DNA of 64,000 nt from Comamonadaceae bacterium (GTDB lineage: Bacteria > Pseudomonadota > Gammaproteobacteria > Burkholderiales > Burkholderiaceae_C). Made by a program: the position numbers and the translations under genes. Location: assembly GCA_947455145.1 (NCBI GenBank), contig CANGME010000015.1:47624-111623 (forward strand). Reading direction: 5' to 3'. The notes under the pieces were generated by a model, which was given only the letters and a program-made list of their open reading frames with translations, was not told the DNA's origin and did no database searches. Positions 7,243-17,389 of the stretch are shown one piece after another; positions within the stretch are counted from its first letter, which is position 1, and the number at the start of each line of letters is the position of its first letter.

Positions 7243-9858
7243 TCACAACAAACTCCAAAAATCCTTACGACACAACCCGCGTGCCGCACAAAACTCACAA
7301 GCCGTCCCCTCCCCCAACGCAGGCAGCAAAGCCCCGTCAGCAATACGCTCCATGTCATGCAACAGCCCTTCAACCAAAGCATCCCGCACATGCACAACGT
7401 CGTCCTGCTCGACCAAAGCAGTGCCCGTTTTCTCCCCCACATTCACATACGCCGCCCGCAAGGTGTCATGCGGCAACAACGCCGCGTAAAAGGCAAGTTG
7501 GGTGTCTTCTAACGGGGTTTTGATGCGCTCACGGGTGACACCCAGCGACTCGGTTTTGTAGTCGATGACCAAGGCCACATCTTGATCATCCTGGCCTGAT
7601 CCAGGTGCGTGAAATTTGTCGATACGGTCTACCCTGCCCACCAGCGTGAGTGGGCCCAAAGCGAGTTCTAGCCATTGCTCCGCCACGTCAAATCGCGCAC
7701 CTTCGGCTTGGTGTTTTTGCAGCCAAACAAGGTAGCCGTCGCGCACGCCGGGCCATGCGGCCATGAAGGGGAGGAATTCGTCTTCGGCTAGACCTTGTGA
7801 TTCGGTGGTCTGGTCTGCCGCTGCGTCTAACAGCGAGAGCAGCGTCGCTGCATCGGCGCTGGCCACGCCTTGGAGTTGGTCGTGAAACTGTTTGAGCACG
7901 GCGTGCAGCCACAGACCGAAGTCGCGCTTGTCGAGATCGGCCTCCATCTCGTCGGCCTCTTTCAGGCCCAACAGTTGCAAGGCAAAGTAGCGGTAGGGGC
8001 AGCGGCGCAGATCGCTATAAGCGCTGGCCGAGACACGTTGCAGACTCAAGGCAGGGGCTGCTGGTGCGGGGCGGCTTTGCGGCGTGGGCCAGACTTCGCG
8101 CATCGGGCGCGGGTCGGGGGCGTCAATGGCTTGCTCGACATGCTGGTCTTGCAATCGCAGCAATTGCACCAAGGGGCTGGGCAGCAGGGTCTCGCCACCG
8201 TCGTCGCTCTCCCGCCACAGCAGATCCACGCACGGGGTTTGCAGGGATTGCTGCCAGGCGACTTGCAGGGCCAAGGCCAGTTGCTCGCGCGTGGGCAGGC
8301 CCAGGGCCATGCGCTGGGCGGGCGTCCACACACCGGGGGGCTCGGGTGAGGGGCTGAAGCGGGCTTCATCACACCCGGGCATGACCATTGCCGCAAAGGG
8401 GCGCGCCAGCATTTGGCTGAGTGGCAAGATTACCACCTGCTCGTCTTCGGGGTAATCCGGCGAGAAGCTGGCCGCCTCTAGCGCCTGATTCACCCACTGA
8501 GTGAAGGTCGTCAGGCTCATGCGCCGTGGGGCCCAGCTCGCTTGGGCCAGCAGGGCTTGCCACTCGGGTGAGGCCTTGTCGCCCAGGCGCAAAGCCGCCA
8601 GCAGCTTGGTGCCCGCCGCGTCCTGTTGCAGTGGTTCCCATTGGCCGCTGTGCGCCAGCAAAATTTGCAAGGCGACCTGCCACTGGGGCAAGGTGCGGCT
8701 GCGCTGCATGTCATCGCGCCAAGTGTTGACTTGGGTGAGCAGCGGGGTCAGCTCGGGGAGTTGAGAGGCGTACAAGCGCCATTCGCGCACTGGGTGGCGG
8801 CGCAGTTGGGCTTCTAGCGTTTGTACCGCTGTGGCGTCCAGCGTGGGGGCGTTTTTGAGCCAGTCCATCACGCTATCGGTGGACGCATTCCAGACACAGG
8901 CGCGCAAAGCACCCATCACGTGGGCAGCAGCTCGGCTGGTGGAGAGCTTCCAGCCGGTCTCATCGCGCAGGCGCAGGCCGCTGCCCTCCAGCATGGCACG
9001 GATGCGGCGTGTCAGGGCGCGGTCGTTGGCGACCAAGGCGACCGGCGTGCGGCCCGCGTTGACGTGCTGCAACACGCAGGCGGCGGCGCGTTGGGCTTCG
9101 TCTTGGGCGTCTCGGGTTGGGTGGAAGCTCAAATTAGCCCCGTTCGCCTTGGGCTTGTCGAAGAGCCCTTCGACAAGCTCAGGGTGAACGGAACTCGCGT
9201 CCATCGCAATCGTGCACAGACGCTCAGCCCACACCATCTGCAACGCGGCCATCAGCGGGTCGGGTTGCAAGCCCTGCAACACGATGAGCGCATCAGTCGC
9301 CTCTCGCACCACGGGCTCAAACAACACATCGGTGGCGTAAGCTGAGTGCGCAGCCCAGGCGATGGCCGTTTGCGCTACCAGCGCCTCCAGCGCTAAGGCT
9401 GGGCCTTCCATGCCCATTTGCGCCGTCACGCGGGCCTGGCTGGCCCACAGCACGCGCTGGGTGGGGTGTACGGCAGCGGCCAAGGGGCCGAGTTGATGCG
9501 CGGCCTCAACCAGTCGGGGAGCTAAGGCTTCTGCGCGCTCTGTCAGACCGGCCTGCTCCAGCAGGGTGCGGGCCGTGAGCACGTCCAGCGCGGTGTCAAA
9601 TGAGATGCGTGTCGCGTCAGCCTCCCAAAGCCCCATTCCCAGACCGCGGCTCCAGCTCAGCGTGGTTTCAAAGCGGGGAGCGAACCCCGTTGGGTAGGCT
9701 TGCGCCCAGTGGCGCGCAGCCACGGGCATGAGTTGGGCGAAGGGCAGCAAAATCACGCAGCGGGCTGGATGGGCCTGTCGCGATTGGAGGTGGGCGGCGA
9801 TGCGGGCGATCCATGTCGGCCAATTGTTCGGCCACGGAGAAGGGTTGGTTTCTGTCAC
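7243..9858 (-). CDS. addB: AddB-type PD-(D/E)xK nuclease subunit
   Basis: Partner of AddA in double-strand break resection. 871 residues. The C-terminal third carries the nuclease: [16 protein letters not shown], the catalytic [19 protein letters not shown], and a closing [10 protein letters not shown]. The cysteines (one in RRCPYRY, then C-x2-C-x5-C) match the four that hold the iron-sulfur cluster in AddB. The N-terminal half resembles an inactivated helicase; I see no Walker A glycine-rich loop (the expected place reads [13 protein letters not shown]). A full copy of the palindromic repeat at 9140-9190 is translated in frame as [18 protein letters not shown]. The start overlaps no other gene; trxA diverges upstream. 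The gene stops 20 bases before the right arm of the inverted repeat. Confidence 0.85.
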   Translation of the reverse strand: MTETNPSPWPNNWPTWIARIAAHLQSRQAHPARCVILLPFAQLMPVAARHWAQAYPTGFAPRFETTLSWSRGLGMGLWEADATRISFDTALDVLTARTLLEQAGLTERAEALAPRLVEAAHQLGPLAAAVHPTQRVLWASQARVTAQMGMEGPALALEALVAQTAIAWAAHSAYATDVLFEPVVREATDALIVLQGLQPDPLMAALQMVWAERLCTIAMDASSVHPELVEGLFDKPKANGANLSFHPTRDAQDEAQRAAACVLQHVNAGRTPVALVANDRALTRRIRAMLEGSGLRLRDETGWKLSTSRAAAHVMGALRACVWNASTDSVMDWLKNAPTLDATAVQTLEAQLRRHPVREWRLYASQLPELTPLLTQVNTWRDDMQRSRTLPQWQVALQILLAHSGQWEPLQQDAAGTKLLAALRLGDKASPEWQALLAQASWAPRRMSLTTFTQWVNQALEAASFSPDYPEDEQVVILPLSQMLARPFAAMVMPGCDEARFSPSPEPPGVWTPAQRMALGLPTREQLALALQVAWQQSLQTPCVDLLWRESDDGGETLLPSPLVQLLRLQDQHVEQAIDAPDPRPMREVWPTPQSRPAPAAPALSLQRVSASAYSDLRRCPYRYFALQLLGLKEADEMEADLDKRDFGLWLHAVLKQFHDQLQGVASADAATLLSLLDAAADQTTESQGLAEDEFLPFMAAWPGVRDGYLVWLQKHQAEGARFDVAEQWLELALGPLTLVGRVDRIDKFHAPGSGQDDQDVALVIDYKTESLGVTRERIKTPLEDTQLAFYAALLPHDTLRAAYVNVGEKTGTALVEQDDVVHVRDALVEGLLHDMERIADGALLPALGEGTACEFCAARGLCRKDFWSLL
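9140..9190. repeat. REP-like palindrome inside addB
   Basis: CCGTTCGCCTTGGGCTTGTC and CTTCGACAAGCTCAGGGTGA form inverted arms around a short loop. The element is in frame and codes for [18 protein letters not shown] on the minus strand. Confidence 0.75.
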
Positions 9859-9957
9859 AATGCCGCAACTTTAGCTGCAATACTTGATGCCTCGATCAGC
9901 AGGCCTCAGTTAAGCTCAACGAACAAGCCCAGTTTTCAATTTCTTAGGAGTACCACA

Positions 9958-10290
9958 ATGGCCAGCGATCTCATCAAACACGTTTCCGACGCCTCTTTTG
10001 AAGCCGATGTGCTGCAATCTGGCCTGCCGGTATTGGTGGACTACTGGGCAGAGTGGTGTGGCCCTTGCAAGATGATTGCACCGATCCTGGACGAAGTGTC
10101 CGCCGCCTACGAAGGCAAGTTGCAAATCGCCAAGATGAACGTGGACGAAAACCGCGACATTCCGGCCAAGTTTGGTATTCGCGGCATCCCGACGCTGATG
10201 TTGTTCAAAGGTGGCGAGCTCGCCGCCACCAAGGTGGGGGCTTTGAGCAAATCGCAGCTAACGGCGTTCATCGACCAGCAATTGGTTTGA
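9958..10290 (+). CDS. trxA: Thioredoxin 1
   Basis: 110 residues, the usual size. Cytoplasmic dithiol reductant for ribonucleotide reductase, methionine sulfoxide reductase and others. The active site [10 protein letters not shown] is near residue 35 and the cis-proline loop is [11 protein letters not shown] at 9958 has TTAGGAG eight bases upstream; the frame extends further upstream only by chance. The gene diverges from addB and is followed by rho about 200 bases on, a common pairing in proteobacteria. Confidence 0.97.
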   Translation: MASDLIKHVSDASFEADVLQSGLPVLVDYWAEWCGPCKMIAPILDEVSAAYEGKLQIAKMNVDENRDIPAKFGIRGIPTLMLFKGGELAATKVGALSKSQLTAFIDQQLV

Positions 10291-10297
10291 GTTAGCT

Positions 10298-10319
10298 GCC
10301 CTGCCTACCCAGGCAGGGC
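10298..10319 (+). terminator. Hairpin after trxA, no T-run
   Basis: GCCCTGCCT-ACCC-AGGCAGGGC is a perfect nine-pair stem starting eight bases after the trxA stop. No T-run follows, so it is not a classic intrinsic terminator; it may protect the 3' end of the mRNA. Confidence 0.5.
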
Positions 10320-10495
10320 CTCATCCGTGGATACCCCACCCCCGGTTTTTCCTGTCATAATTCGTATCAATTGTTAGGCATCAATAGCCTGACCCAAGTT
10401 TTCGGCTGGCAAGCCCTTCTTACCGTCTTGCCAATCTGCCTTGCCGACGCCCTCCCCCGTATTTTTTTGATTCACTACCCTTTCGGGCCCCCTCT

Positions 10496-11758
10496 ATGCA
10501 CTTAAACGAACTCAAGGCACTGCACGTGTCGGAAGTCCTCAAGCAAGCCGAAGAACTTGAGATTGAAAACACAGGCCGCATGCGCAAGCAGGAGTTGATG
10601 TTCGCCATCATCAAAAAGCGGGCCCGTGCGGGTGAACAAATCATTGCAGACGGCGTGCTGGAGATCTTGCCCGATGGCTTCGGCTTTCTACGCAGCCCCG
10701 ACACCAGCTACACCGCATCAACCGACGACATCTATATCAGTCCGAGCCAGGTGCGCCGCTTCAATCTGCACACCGGCGATATGATTGAAGGCGAAGTGCG
10801 CACGCCTAAAGATGGTGAGCGCTACTTTGCCCTGAACAAGCTTGACAAGGTCAATGATGGCCCGCCCGAAGGCAACAAGCATAAGGTGATGTTCGAAAAC
10901 CTGACGCCGCTGTTCCCTAAGGTACAGATGAAGTTGGAGCAGGACATCAAGGGTGACGAAAACATTACCGGTCGCGTCATCGACATCATCGCCCCTATTG
11001 GCAAGGGCCAACGCGCCCTGATCGTTGCGCAGCCCAAGAGCGGCAAGACGGTGATGATGCAGCACATTGCACATGCCATTTCCGCCAACTACCCCGATAG
11101 TCATCTGATGGTGCTCTTGATCGACGAGCGCCCCGAAGAGGTGACCGAGATGCAACGCACCGTCAAAGGCGAGGTGATTGCCTCCACATTTGACGAACCC
11201 GCCGCGCGCCACGTGCACGTAGCAGAGATGGTGATCGAGCGCGCCAAGCGCTTGGTCGAGCTGAAAAAAGACGTGGTGATTCTGCTTGACTCCATCACCC
11301 GACTGGCCCGCGCTTACAACAACGTCGTACCCTCTTCCGGCAAGGTCTTGACCGGCGGTGTGGACTCCAACGCCTTGCAGCGCCCCAAGCGCTTTTTGGG
11401 TGCAGCCCGCAACGTGGAAGAAGGCGGTAGCCTGACTATCATTGCCACAGCACTGGTGGACACCGGTAGCCGCATGGACGAGGTGATTTTTGAAGAGTTC
11501 AAGGGCACGGGTAACTCCGAAATCCATCTGGATCGCCGCTTGTACGAAAAACGCGTGTTCCCATCCATCCAGCTCAACCGCAGCGGCACGCGCCGCGAGG
11601 AGTTGCTGTTGCCGTCGGACATCCTTCAAAAGACCCGCATCCTGCGTCAGTTCCTCTACAACATGGACGAAGTTGAAGCCATGGAGATGGTCCTCAAGCA
11701 AATGAAGGCCACCAAGACCAACAGCGAGTTCTTCGAAATGATGCGCCGGGGCGGTTAG
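10496..11758 (+). CDS. rho: Transcription termination factor Rho
   Basis: 420 residues, the standard length. Hexameric RNA helicase that ends transcription. Visible: N-terminal helical domain ([15 protein letters not shown]), the cold-shock-like RNA-binding domain ([25 protein letters not shown]), Walker [18 protein letters not shown] near residue 170, Walker [18 protein letters not shown], the Q-loop/R-loop region ([12 protein letters not shown]) and the arginine finger segment. Lies downstream of trxA. Rho often limits its own transcription in the leader; the 200-base leader here could do so, but I see no specific element. Confidence 0.98.
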   Translation: MHLNELKALHVSEVLKQAEELEIENTGRMRKQELMFAIIKKRARAGEQIIADGVLEILPDGFGFLRSPDTSYTASTDDIYISPSQVRRFNLHTGDMIEGEVRTPKDGERYFALNKLDKVNDGPPEGNKHKVMFENLTPLFPKVQMKLEQDIKGDENITGRVIDIIAPIGKGQRALIVAQPKSGKTVMMQHIAHAISANYPDSHLMVLLIDERPEEVTEMQRTVKGEVIASTFDEPAARHVHVAEMVIERAKRLVELKKDVVILLDSITRLARAYNNVVPSSGKVLTGGVDSNALQRPKRFLGAARNVEEGGSLTIIATALVDTGSRMDEVIFEEFKGTGNSEIHLDRRLYEKRVFPSIQLNRSGTRREELLLPSDILQKTRILRQFLYNMDEVEAMEMVLKQMKATKTNSEFFEMMRRGG

Positions 11759-11812
11759 AGATATGGCCCCCGGGGCTAACCAGATCTGCGCTGGATTGCT
11801 TCGGCACTAGGT

Positions 11813-11818
11813 TATAAT
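11813..11818 (+). promoter_or_regulatory. -10 box upstream of rpmE2
   Basis: A perfect TATAAT 65 bases before the L31 start. No good -35 at standard spacing is seen. Confidence 0.4.
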
Positions 11819-11882
11819 TTGAGGCTAAGCGAAAAGTACACCAGATAGGCTGGTGCGGCTAGCGCAACTGATGGAGAAGAGT

Positions 11883-12146
11883 ATGAAAGCTGGTATTCAC
11901 CCCAATTACCGCGAAGTTTGTTTCCAGGACATGTCCAATGGTTTCAAGTTCGTCACCCGTTCTTGCGCTAACGCCAAGGAAATGATCAAGATGGAAGACG
12001 GCCGTGAGCTGCCACTCTACAAGCTGGATACCACCAGCGAGTCACACCCCTTCTACACCGGCACACAAAAATCCGTGGACAACATGGGTGGCCGCGTCGA
12101 GCGCTTCCGCAACCGTTTCGGCAAGACCGCAGTCGCAGCCAAGTAA
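11883..12146 (+). CDS. rpmE2: 50S ribosomal protein L31 type B
   Basis: 87 residues. Begins [20 protein letters not shown] and contains [18 protein letters not shown] and [11 protein letters not shown], typical of L31. It lacks the paired CxxC zinc motifs of the A type, so it is the zinc-independent B form. ATG at 11883 is chosen for the conserved start MKxGIHP and GGAGA upstream; the longer frame from 11853 has no support. Located after rho and closed by its own terminator. Confidence 0.95.
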   Translation: MKAGIHPNYREVCFQDMSNGFKFVTRSCANAKEMIKMEDGRELPLYKLDTTSESHPFYTGTQKSVDNMGGRVERFRNRFGKTAVAAK

Positions 12147-12161
12147 ACTGGTCTCCGCGTC

Positions 12162-12197
12162 AAAAAAGGGCAGCCCGGTTCACCGCGCTGCCCTTTT
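12162..12197 (+). terminator. Intrinsic terminator after rpmE2
   Basis: AAAAAAGGGCAGC, loop, GCTGCCCTTTT: seven-pair GC stem (12168-12174 with 12187-12193) with A-run before and T-run after. Confidence 0.85.
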
Positions 12198-12240
12198 GCT
12201 TGAATGCCTTCTACGCTTTCGTACCTAAACACCTCTGCGC

Positions 12241-13968
12241 GTGAACAGCCCTACCCCAGCCATCGTTACCCAAGATGCCGTACGCCGCTTGCCGCGCACG
12301 GCCTTGTGGCTGCTCTGCTTGGCTTACGTGCTGCCCGGCTTCATTGGTCGCGCACCTTGGCGCAGTGCCGACATCACTGCATTTGGTGTCATGGCCGAGC
12401 TGGCCAGTGGCAGTACTGAATGGTTGACACCCAGCTTCCTGGGACATCCTTTGGAGATTGACGCTCTGTTGCCCTACTGGCTGGGTGCTTGGGCGATGAA
12501 ACTCGCGCCTAGCTGGCTGGACGCTGATTTTGCAGCGCGGATTCCTTTTATTGGCTTGCTCGCCTTAACCTTGGCGGCGGTCTGGCACGGCATTTATTAC
12601 CTGGCCCGCAGCCCGAATGCGCAGCCCGTGGCTTTCGCCTTTGGCGGAGAAGCTCTAACACCCGACTACGCGCGTGCCGTGGGTGATGGCGGGCTGCTTG
12701 CCTTCATCGCCACACTAGGCTTGGCACAGCTCTCTCATGAAACCACGCCTGCCCTGGCCCAGCTGTGTTTTACGGCCTTGAGTTTTTATGCGGTCGCCGC
12801 TCTGCCCGAGCGTCGGTGGATGCCACTGGCCGCGCTGGTTGTTGGGCTACTGGGTTTGGCCTTGTCAGGCGCGCCCACCTTGGCCGTGTTGTTCGGTGCG
12901 GGTAGTGCCTTGATTCTGGGTTTCGACCACGCCAACACGCCCCAGGATGACCCGCAGCGTCAGCGCCGGATTCTAAGCATCGCCCTACTCTCAGGGCTCA
13001 CCGCACTTAGCGCCCTGCTGGCCACCATTCTGGGTCTGTGGCATTGGCGGCTGGAACTACCCACACCCAACTGGGACACATGGCACGGACTTATCAGCCT
13101 GTTGTTGTGGTTCACTTGGCCCGCCTGGCCCTTGGTGTTTTGGACGCTGTGGCGCTGGCGCAGGCAGTTGCTCAACCGGCACATGAGCCGTCACCTCTCG
13201 CTGCCTTTATGGTTTGTGCTGGTAACCTTGACAACCACCCTCTTCACCCCCGCCGCTGATCGCGCTCTGCTGCTCGCGCTGCCCGCCGTGGCCACACTGG
13301 CCGCCTTTGCACTGCCAACTTTTCAACGAAGCGTGTCGGCCTTGATCGACTGGTTCACACTGCTGTTCTTCACTGGATGCGCCCTTGTGATCTGGGTGGT
13401 TTGGCTATCCATGCAAACGGGTTTTCCCGCTAAGCCAGCGGCCAATGTGGCACGGCTACTGCCTGGCTTTGAGCCCAAGTTTGTGATCTTGCCATTCGTG
13501 TTTGCGCTTTTGGGCACGCTGGCTTGGGGCTGGCTGGTTCAGTGGCGCGCGGGTCGTCATCGCTCCGCTTTATGGAAAAGTTTGGTATTGCCAGCCGGTG
13601 GTGCCGCACTGTGCTGGCTTTTGCTGACCACGCTTTGCATGCCCCTGATCGACTACGCGCGCAGCTACGCCCCACTGGTGAACCGAATTGAAGCCTTGAC
13701 GCCATCTGCCCCGTGCATCGAGACCTTTGGCCTGCAACCCGGACTGAGCGCTGCGTTTGCGCTCCATAGCCAAATCAAACTCAAGCCAGCTGACCAAAAA
13801 GCCAGTTGCCCGTGGCTTCTGGTGGATCAAGACGCATTAATCACACTGCCAACGGTGATCAAAATGTCCCAGTGGACTTTGCACCGCACTCTGGGGCACC
13901 CGCGCGCAGGTGAAGAAGACGTAGTGCTCTACCAGCGCGTGAGCAGCGCACAAGCGACCGGCTCATGA
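12241..13968 (+). CDS. Membrane glycosyltransferase of the ArnT/PMT (GT39) type, putative
   Basis: 575 residues with a GTG start. About a dozen hydrophobic segments run through the protein. The first loop reads PGFIGRAPWRSADITAFG, with an acidic residue where the GT39/ArnT family places its catalytic aspartate, and the C-terminus ends in a soluble domain. Such enzymes transfer a sugar from a polyprenyl-phosphate donor on the periplasmic side. Donor and acceptor cannot be told. The stop lies four bases before the next gene's GTG, so the two are almost surely co-transcribed. Confidence 0.6.
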   Translation: MNSPTPAIVTQDAVRRLPRTALWLLCLAYVLPGFIGRAPWRSADITAFGVMAELASGSTEWLTPSFLGHPLEIDALLPYWLGAWAMKLAPSWLDADFAARIPFIGLLALTLAAVWHGIYYLARSPNAQPVAFAFGGEALTPDYARAVGDGGLLAFIATLGLAQLSHETTPALAQLCFTALSFYAVAALPERRWMPLAALVVGLLGLALSGAPTLAVLFGAGSALILGFDHANTPQDDPQRQRRILSIALLSGLTALSALLATILGLWHWRLELPTPNWDTWHGLISLLLWFTWPAWPLVFWTLWRWRRQLLNRHMSRHLSLPLWFVLVTLTTTLFTPAADRALLLALPAVATLAAFALPTFQRSVSALIDWFTLLFFTGCALVIWVVWLSMQTGFPAKPAANVARLLPGFEPKFVILPFVFALLGTLAWGWLVQWRAGRHRSALWKSLVLPAGGAALCWLLLTTLCMPLIDYARSYAPLVNRIEALTPSAPCIETFGLQPGLSAAFALHSQIKLKPADQKASCPWLLVDQDALITLPTVIKMSQWTLHRTLGHPRAGEEDVVLYQRVSSAQATGS

Positions 13969-13972
13969 CAAC

Positions 13973-15316
13973 GTGTCAGAACTCAAAACAATTTGCCGTC
14001 ACGCCAGCACTATCCTGATCGGGCAACTGGCCACCATGGCCTTTGGCGTCACGGACACCATCGTTGCAGGCCGCTATGCCGAGGCTTCGCTCGCCGCCCT
14101 GTCGGTCGGCTCGGCCATCTACATGAGCGTCTATGTCGCGCTCATGGGCGTGCTGCAAGCCTTGCTGCCGGTGTGGGCCGAGCTCCACGGCGCCAAACGG
14201 CCGGAGCAACTCGGCTTCTCATTGCGCCAATCGCTCTACCTGATGCTGGTGCTTATGGTGCTTGGTATGACAGTTTTGCTGCAACCCGCCGTGCTGCTCG
14301 ATTGGGCCGATGTGCCCCTCTCGCTGCGGGGTGAAGTGCTCAAGTACCTGAGCGTGCTGGCACTGGCCCTGCCACCCGCATTGTTGTTTCGCCTTTACAG
14401 CACGCTCAACCAAAGCCTGGGCAAGCCCTTGCTGGTCACCTGGTTGCAAATCGGTTCGCTGTTTGTCAAAATCCCACTCTCGATCTGGTTCGCCTTTGGC
14501 GGCTTTGGCTTGGCAGCTCAGGGCGTGGTGGGCTGCGCCTTGGCGACATTGCTGGTGCAAAGCCTGATGTTGATCGTCGCCCTGTGGCTGCTGCGCACCC
14601 GTGCGCTGTACCAACCTTACCGCCTGTGGCAGCGCCTGGAGAGGCCGCATTGGCTCACTTTGGCTGCCTTCGCACGCACCGGCGTGCCCAGCGGCTTGAC
14701 CATTTTGATCGAGGTGACCTCCTTCACGCTGATGGCCTTGTTTGTGGCACGTCAGGGCACGGTTGCCTCCGCTAGCCATCAGATTGCCGCCAACCTGGCC
14801 GCCGTGCTCTACATGGTGCCGCTAGCGATTGGGATTGCCACCAGTGCCCGCACCAGCTACTGGCTCGGCGCGGGTCAGGCAGCTCAGGCGCGCCATGCCG
14901 TCAGGCTGGGCTTTTTGCTGGTGCTGAGTTGTGCTGTAGTACTGGCCTGCACCTTGGTAGGCGTGCGTGAGTCACTCGCACAACTGTACGCACGCAGCCC
15001 CGAAGTCATTGCGCTTGCGTCATCGCTGCTGTTGTGGGTGGCCGGTTTTCACTTGTTTGATGGGCTGCAAGCCTTGGGTATTTTCGTGCTGCGCTGCTAC
15101 CGCATCACGATCACGCCTTTTGCCATCTACGGTGTATTGCTGTGGGGTTTGGGGCTGTTGGGTGGCTACCGCTTGGCCTACCACGGCCTTGGCCCGTGGC
15201 CTGCGATGCAGAACCCTGCGGCTTTCTGGTTTGCGGGCATGGTGGCGTTGGCACTGGCCGCTTTGATCTTCTGGCTCATGATCTGGCAGATCATCCGGCG
15301 TGAATCTAGAGCGTGA
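13973..15316 (+). CDS. MATE family multidrug/cation efflux transporter
   Basis: 447 residues with twelve predicted membrane segments. The N-terminal IGQLATMAFGVTDTIVAGRY and AALSVGSAIYMSVYV, and the repeat half starting ARTGVPSGLTILIEVTSFTLMALFVARQG, are typical of NorM/DinF-like antiporters that expel drugs using a Na+ or H+ gradient. Start is GTG at 13973 (an ATG at 13965 is out of frame). It follows the GT39-like gene by four bases. Substrate unknown. Confidence 0.9.
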   Translation: MSELKTICRHASTILIGQLATMAFGVTDTIVAGRYAEASLAALSVGSAIYMSVYVALMGVLQALLPVWAELHGAKRPEQLGFSLRQSLYLMLVLMVLGMTVLLQPAVLLDWADVPLSLRGEVLKYLSVLALALPPALLFRLYSTLNQSLGKPLLVTWLQIGSLFVKIPLSIWFAFGGFGLAAQGVVGCALATLLVQSLMLIVALWLLRTRALYQPYRLWQRLERPHWLTLAAFARTGVPSGLTILIEVTSFTLMALFVARQGTVASASHQIAANLAAVLYMVPLAIGIATSARTSYWLGAGQAAQARHAVRLGFLLVLSCAVVLACTLVGVRESLAQLYARSPEVIALASSLLLWVAGFHLFDGLQALGIFVLRCYRITITPFAIYGVLLWGLGLLGGYRLAYHGLGPWPAMQNPAAFWFAGMVALALAALIFWLMIWQIIRRESRA

Positions 15317-15325
15317 AGGGCGGGC

Positions 15326-16678
15326 TTAATCGTCCAGCCTTGTTCGCACACGTGCAGCCGGGAAAACTAGCACAAAGCGCGAACCCTTGCCCAGCGTGCT
15401 TTCGATCTTTAACTCCGCTCCGTGGCGTTGTGCAACATGCTTGACGATGGCCAACCCCAAGCCAGTTCCCCCGGTATCGCGGGAGCGACTGCGGTCCACC
15501 CGATAGAAGCGCTCAGTTAGCCGTGGAATATGCTCAGGCGCAATGCCGGGCCCCGTGTCTGTCACCGTAAACTCGGCCCGTCCATGGTCATCTAGCCGCC
15601 ACTGGACACGCAATTCACCCCCATTCGGCGTGTAGCGAACGGAATTGTTGATCAGATTGGACATGGCACTTTGCAACTCACTGTGCGCGCCAGATATATC
15701 CAAATTTTGGGTGATATCAAAAGTAAATTGATGACCCGGTACACCAGACTCACTGAGCACTGTTGACAGCGCCCGTGCCTCATTCTCCAGATAGTGGAGG
15801 AGACGCGGAACGCCGACCCATTCCGCCTCACTTGGCAAAGGGCTGCCCTCTAGGCGCGACAGCACCAGCAAATCATTCACTAGCGTTTCCATGCGTTGTG
15901 ACTGTTGCGCCATCAAATCCAAGTACCGCGACCGCTGCGCTTCATCAAGCGGCAAGCTTTGCAGTGTTTCCACAAAGCCAGCCAACACGGTCAATGGCGT
16001 TCGAATTTCATGAGAGACATTGGCCACGAAATCACGGCGCATGGCATCGGCCTGCTCAAATTGCGTCACATCACGTGATAGCAAGAGTTGGCGGCCCTCT
16101 GCGTAGGGGTGGAGATGCACTGAAAGGCGCACTGGCCGTGCAGGCGTGTGTTCACGCCCGGGCATCACCACGGGGCGAGAAAAATCACCACTGGCGTAAT
16201 AGGTGGCAAAGCCAGGGTCGCGAACAAGATTGACAAAGTGTTGAAACAAATCACGCTGGACATCGAATCCAAAATGTGCGGCTGCCGTCTGGTTAAACCA
16301 CTCAATTCGCCCTCGAGCATCCAGCAAAACCAACCCATTTGGAGAGGCTTGCAAGGCGGCCAAAAAAGCCTGTAGGCGCTTTTCACTCGCTTGGGCCTGC
16401 TGCTCACGCTCGCGCACCAGACGTCGTACCCTGTCTGATACCTCACCCCAAAGCCCTTGACGCAACGCGACATCGGACACGTGACCTTCCTTTAACCATT
16501 GCAAAACCCGCATGGCACGCGCTGTATCCAGCAGCACCCAAACCAATCCTCCTGCAAGAACGCCAATCAAAGCGCCTGTTGATGCAGGCAAAGATAAATA
16601 CTGTTTAGGCCAAAGCGCCCAGGCAACCCACCCGCCGAGGAACTGAAGAAAAAGAAGAAAAGAAATTCTCAAAACCAT
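15326..16678 (-). CDS. phoR: Phosphate regulon sensor histidine kinase PhoR
   Basis: 450 residues. Two N-terminal membrane segments (to about residue 50), a PhoR-type charged linker, a PAS domain (FLAALQASPNGLVLLDARGRI...), then the kinase: His223 in FVANVSHEIRTPL, N box NLINNSVRYTPNGGE, and G boxes DTGPGIAPEH and GTGLGLAIVKH. It senses phosphate supply through PhoU and the Pst transporter and phosphorylates PhoB. Last gene of the pst-pho cluster, 15 bases after phoB. Confidence 0.95.
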   Translation of the reverse strand: MVLRISFLLFLQFLGGWVAWALWPKQYLSLPASTGALIGVLAGGLVWVLLDTARAMRVLQWLKEGHVSDVALRQGLWGEVSDRVRRLVREREQQAQASEKRLQAFLAALQASPNGLVLLDARGRIEWFNQTAAAHFGFDVQRDLFQHFVNLVRDPGFATYYASGDFSRPVVMPGREHTPARPVRLSVHLHPYAEGRQLLLSRDVTQFEQADAMRRDFVANVSHEIRTPLTVLAGFVETLQSLPLDEAQRSRYLDLMAQQSQRMETLVNDLLVLSRLEGSPLPSEAEWVGVPRLLHYLENEARALSTVLSESGVPGHQFTFDITQNLDISGAHSELQSAMSNLINNSVRYTPNGGELRVQWRLDDHGRAEFTVTDTGPGIAPEHIPRLTERFYRVDRSRSRDTGGTGLGLAIVKHVAQRHGAELKIESTLGKGSRFVLVFPAARVRTRLDD

Positions 16679-16693
16679 GGATTGCTTTTCAGA

Positions 16694-17389
16694 TCAAGGG
16701 GCAGGATGTGCCGTCACTCTGTAACCAGAACCCCGAACCGTCTCCACCAGCACCCCAGCTTCGCCCAAGGCTTCACGCAAACGCTTGATGTGCACGTCCA
16801 CCGTGCGCTCTTCAATGAAGACGTGATCGCCCCACACTTTGTCTAGCAGTTGCCCCCGGCTGTGCACCCGCTCAGCATGGCTCATCAGGTACTGCAAGAG
16901 CTTGAACTCCGTCGGCCCTAGTTTGAGGGGTTGCTCCTGAAACGTCACGCGATGTGTTCCCACGTCCAACGACAAGCCACCAATAGTGACGCCACCCTCG
17001 GCTTGCTCAGGCGCACGCCGCCTGAGCACGGCCCGCACACGGGCCAGCATTTCTTTGGTGGAAAAAGGCTTGGCCATGTAGTCGTCAGCACCGGCGTCCA
17101 GACCGGCAACTCGGTCGGCTTCGTCAGTGCGTGCGGTCAGCATGATGATGGGCACCAGCTTGGTTCGGGGGTGTGCACGCCAGCGCTTCGCCAGCGTCAG
17201 TCCGCTCTCGCCGGGCAGCATCCAATCCAGCAGGATGAGGTCGGGCAAGGCCGCGTCTATTTCTCTTTGCGCACTGGCACTGTCCACGACCCAGACGGGT
17301 TGAAACCCGTTGTGACGCAGATTGACGGCCATGAGTTCGGCAATGGCGGGCTCATCTTCAACAATCAAAACCGTGGGTTGCTTTTTCAT
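16694..17389 (-). CDS. phoB: Phosphate regulon response regulator PhoB
   Basis: 231 residues. Receiver domain with Asp55 in LILLDWMLPGESG, acidic pocket VEDEPAI and Lys in DYMAKPFSTKE, then an OmpR-type winged helix (TEFKLLQYLMSHAERVHSRGQLLDKVWG, ERTVDVHIKRLREAL). Binds Pho boxes and activates the phosphate-starvation genes, several of which are in this window. Overlaps phoU by four bases (ATGA). Confidence 0.97.
   Translation of the reverse strand: MKKQPTVLIVEDEPAIAELMAVNLRHNGFQPVWVVDSASAQREIDAALPDLILLDWMLPGESGLTLAKRWRAHPRTKLVPIIMLTARTDEADRVAGLDAGADDYMAKPFSTKEMLARVRAVLRRRAPEQAEGGVTIGGLSLDVGTHRVTFQEQPLKLGPTEFKLLQYLMSHAERVHSRGQLLDKVWGDHVFIEERTVDVHIKRLREALGEAGVLVETVRGSGYRVTAHPAP

Noticed and set aside
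6833..7258. 141-codon minus frame between addB and addA
   Set aside because: Translation of the inverted repeats only.
10718..11701. 327-codon minus frame opposite rho
   Set aside because: Lies wholly antisense to rho, which is full length and highly conserved; the frame reflects codon bias.
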